NCBI GenBank assembly: GCA_963665765.1
Contig: OY762464.1
Span: 682,001-746,000 of the forward strand
Direction of reading: 5' to 3'
Length of the DNA stretch: 64,000 nt
Origin: Bin76 sp963665765
GTDB lineage: Bacteria > Actinomycetota > Acidimicrobiia > Spongiisociales > ZC4RG35
The notes beneath the pieces were generated by a model. That model ran no database searches. It saw only the letters and a list, made by a program, of their open reading frames with translations, and had not been told where the DNA came from. A program made the translations under genes and the position numbers. Shown piece after piece: positions 62,875 to 64,000 of the stretch (position 1 is its first letter; every line of letters starts with the position of its first letter).

Positions 62875-64000
62875 GTGACCCCCGATCCCAAGCCGGAGCT
62901 GGTCACCAATCGGGACGGGGAGACGGTTGCCGAGGCGCTTTCGGGTTTCATCACCCACGCGGCCACCGATTTCGTAGGAGGCGCTCACCTCGATATAGCC
63001 ACCGCCTATTTCAACCTGGGCGGTTACGCGCTGCTGGCCGACGCCTTGGACCAGGTCGCCGGAGTGCGCCTGCTGCTGGGCGCCGAACCAACCCCGCCCG
63101 AGCGACGTCAACGCATCCTTGGCAAAGAGTCGGTGCACCCCGAGCGGGCGGCCCGCGGTCGGATGAGCCTGGCCCTGCAAGGCCATCAAAAGGCCTTGGC
63201 CGTGGACCGTGACCTGCTGGGATTCACACAAAAGACCGATGCGACCTCCCGGCGGCTGGTGGAGTGGCTCCGGTCGGGCAAGGTCCAAGTGCGCCGTTTG
63301 GAGGGCCGGTTCCTGCACGGAAAGGCCTTCTTGGTAAGCGATTTTTCCCTCGGTGTGGTGGCCGGTTCGTCGAACTTCACCCGTGCCGGATTGACCACCA
63401 ACCTGGAGCTCAATCTGGGCAACTACTCGCCCCATGTGGTCGGCCAAGTGCAGGAATGGTTCGATGAGTTGTGGGAAGAGGCTAGGGAATACGATCTGGC
63501 CGAACTGTTTGAAACTCGATTCGAACCCCACTCCCCTCAGCTCATCTACCTGCGGATGCTGTGGGAGCGGTACGCCGCCGAAGTTCAACAAGAAAGCGAA
63601 GAAACCGGCGAGGCTCGGATCCATCTCACATCTTTTCAGCGGGACGGCCTATGGCGGGCACGCCGCATCCTGGACCGCTACAACGGGGTACTGATCGCCG
63701 ACGAGGTGGGGCTGGGCAAGACCTTCCTGGCCGGCGAGTTGATCCGCGAGGCCACCATGGATCGCCGTCAGAAAGTCCTGGTGATCGCTCCCGCCACCCT
63801 CCGAGACGGGCCCTGGCGAGCCTTCCGATCCCAGTTCAACCTGCAGATGGAGATCCGATCCTTCGACGAGATGGCCGGCGACCGCCGTCTCAACCCTCAG
63901 CACGCCACCGGGATCAAACTGAAGGCGTCCTCCATAAACGACTATGCCCTGGTGGTGATCGACGAGGCTCATAATCTGCGCAATCCCAGCACCCAACGGG
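62875..64000 (+). CDS. PLD-nuclease/SNF2 helicase fusion, C-terminus off window
   Basis: At least 375 aa, open to the right edge. An N-terminal phospholipase-D/HKD-type domain has HGKAFLVSD...GSSNFTRAG near residues 148-170 (His-Lys-Asp plus GSSN). The SNF2 helicase begins afterwards: DEVGLGKT near 276-283 and VIDEAHNLRN near 361. This architecture is known from the PLDc_N_Snf2-like group, often beside adenine methylases as in DISARM-type or related defence islands. The GTG at 62875 follows the HepT stop by three bases. The rest of the system lies beyond the window. Confidence 0.88.
   Translation, partial: MTPDPKPELVTNRDGETVAEALSGFITHAATDFVGGAHLDIATAYFNLGGYALLADALDQVAGVRLLLGAEPTPPERRQRILGKESVHPERAARGRMSLALQGHQKALAVDRDLLGFTQKTDATSRRLVEWLRSGKVQVRRLEGRFLHGKAFLVSDFSLGVVAGSSNFTRAGLTTNLELNLGNYSPHVVGQVQEWFDELWEEAREYDLAELFETRFEPHSPQLIYLRMLWERYAAEVQQESEETGEARIHLTSFQRDGLWRARRILDRYNGVLIADEVGLGKTFLAGELIREATMDRRQKVLVIAPATLRDGPWRAFRSQFNLQMEIRSFDEMAGDRRLNPQHATGIKLKASSINDYALVVIDEAHNLRNPSTQR

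Overview
The window looks like a chromosomal segment of a high-GC actinobacterium, possibly of the Acidimicrobiia (inference). Reasons are very frequent GTG/TTG starts with 4-nt GTGA/ATGA gene overlaps, a DUF4193-type acidic zinc protein, a DUF222-type HNH nuclease, an F420-type luciferase-like oxidoreductase, and a TatA/B-TatC-Ski2-like helicase run typical of actinobacteria. No rRNA, tRNA or CRISPR array was recognised.

Layout. 1-6635: a minus-strand operon for a three-subunit molybdenum hydroxylase (CoxM/S/L-like) followed by a hydantoinase A-type protein, facing a plus-strand NIPSNAP-like protein and a DUF917 (S-methylthiohydantoin desulfurase-like) gene. This suggests oxidation and ring chemistry on an N-heterocycle. 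6699-12243: Na/Pi cotransporter, two tandem SnoaL-like proteins, then an overlapping alcohol dehydrogenase / MDR reductase / enoyl-CoA hydratase operon. 12339-13916: a lone lower-GC gene with a HEPN ribonuclease signature. 14082-24582: proline-racemase-family enzyme, two phosphotriesterase-like paralogues flanking a four-gene ABC exporter-like cassette, a second tandem SnoaL pair and a family-5 solute-binding lipoprotein with a long Ala/Glu stalk. 24726-29318: a giant Calx-beta/FN3 surface protein broken by five lesions. 29430-37816: SDR, second stalked solute-binding lipoprotein, sugar epimerase, SLH-anchored metalloprotease and a YyaL-type thioredoxin-fold protein. 38477-55178: mostly housekeeping (MetY, YbaK, SURF1, gamma-glutamyltransferase with MarR regulator, RlmN, Tat translocase, Ski2-like helicase, Nudix and HAD hydrolases).

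55491-64000 is a defence-like island: DUF222-HNH nuclease, a very large type IIG (Eco57I-like) restriction-modification gene, a RAMA-domain protein, an MntA/HepT toxin-antitoxin pair and a PLD-SNF2 helicase that runs off the right edge. The restriction-modification gene is the most striking object in the window. It contains a 7-bp tandem repeat (nine copies) and a 14-C tract. Each is followed by homologous protein segments repeated in tandem but lying in different reading frames, so repeat length would choose which copy is read. A detached copy of its C-terminal tail lies further downstream. This fits a phase-variable, recombination-scrambled locus, but an assembly composite of several strains cannot be excluded from sequence alone.

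Several long intergenic stretches (37.8-38.1, 40.5, 48.4-48.7 and 55.2 kb) share a dispersed repeat with the motif TCGCGAAAA, including two ~270-bp copies in opposite orientation.
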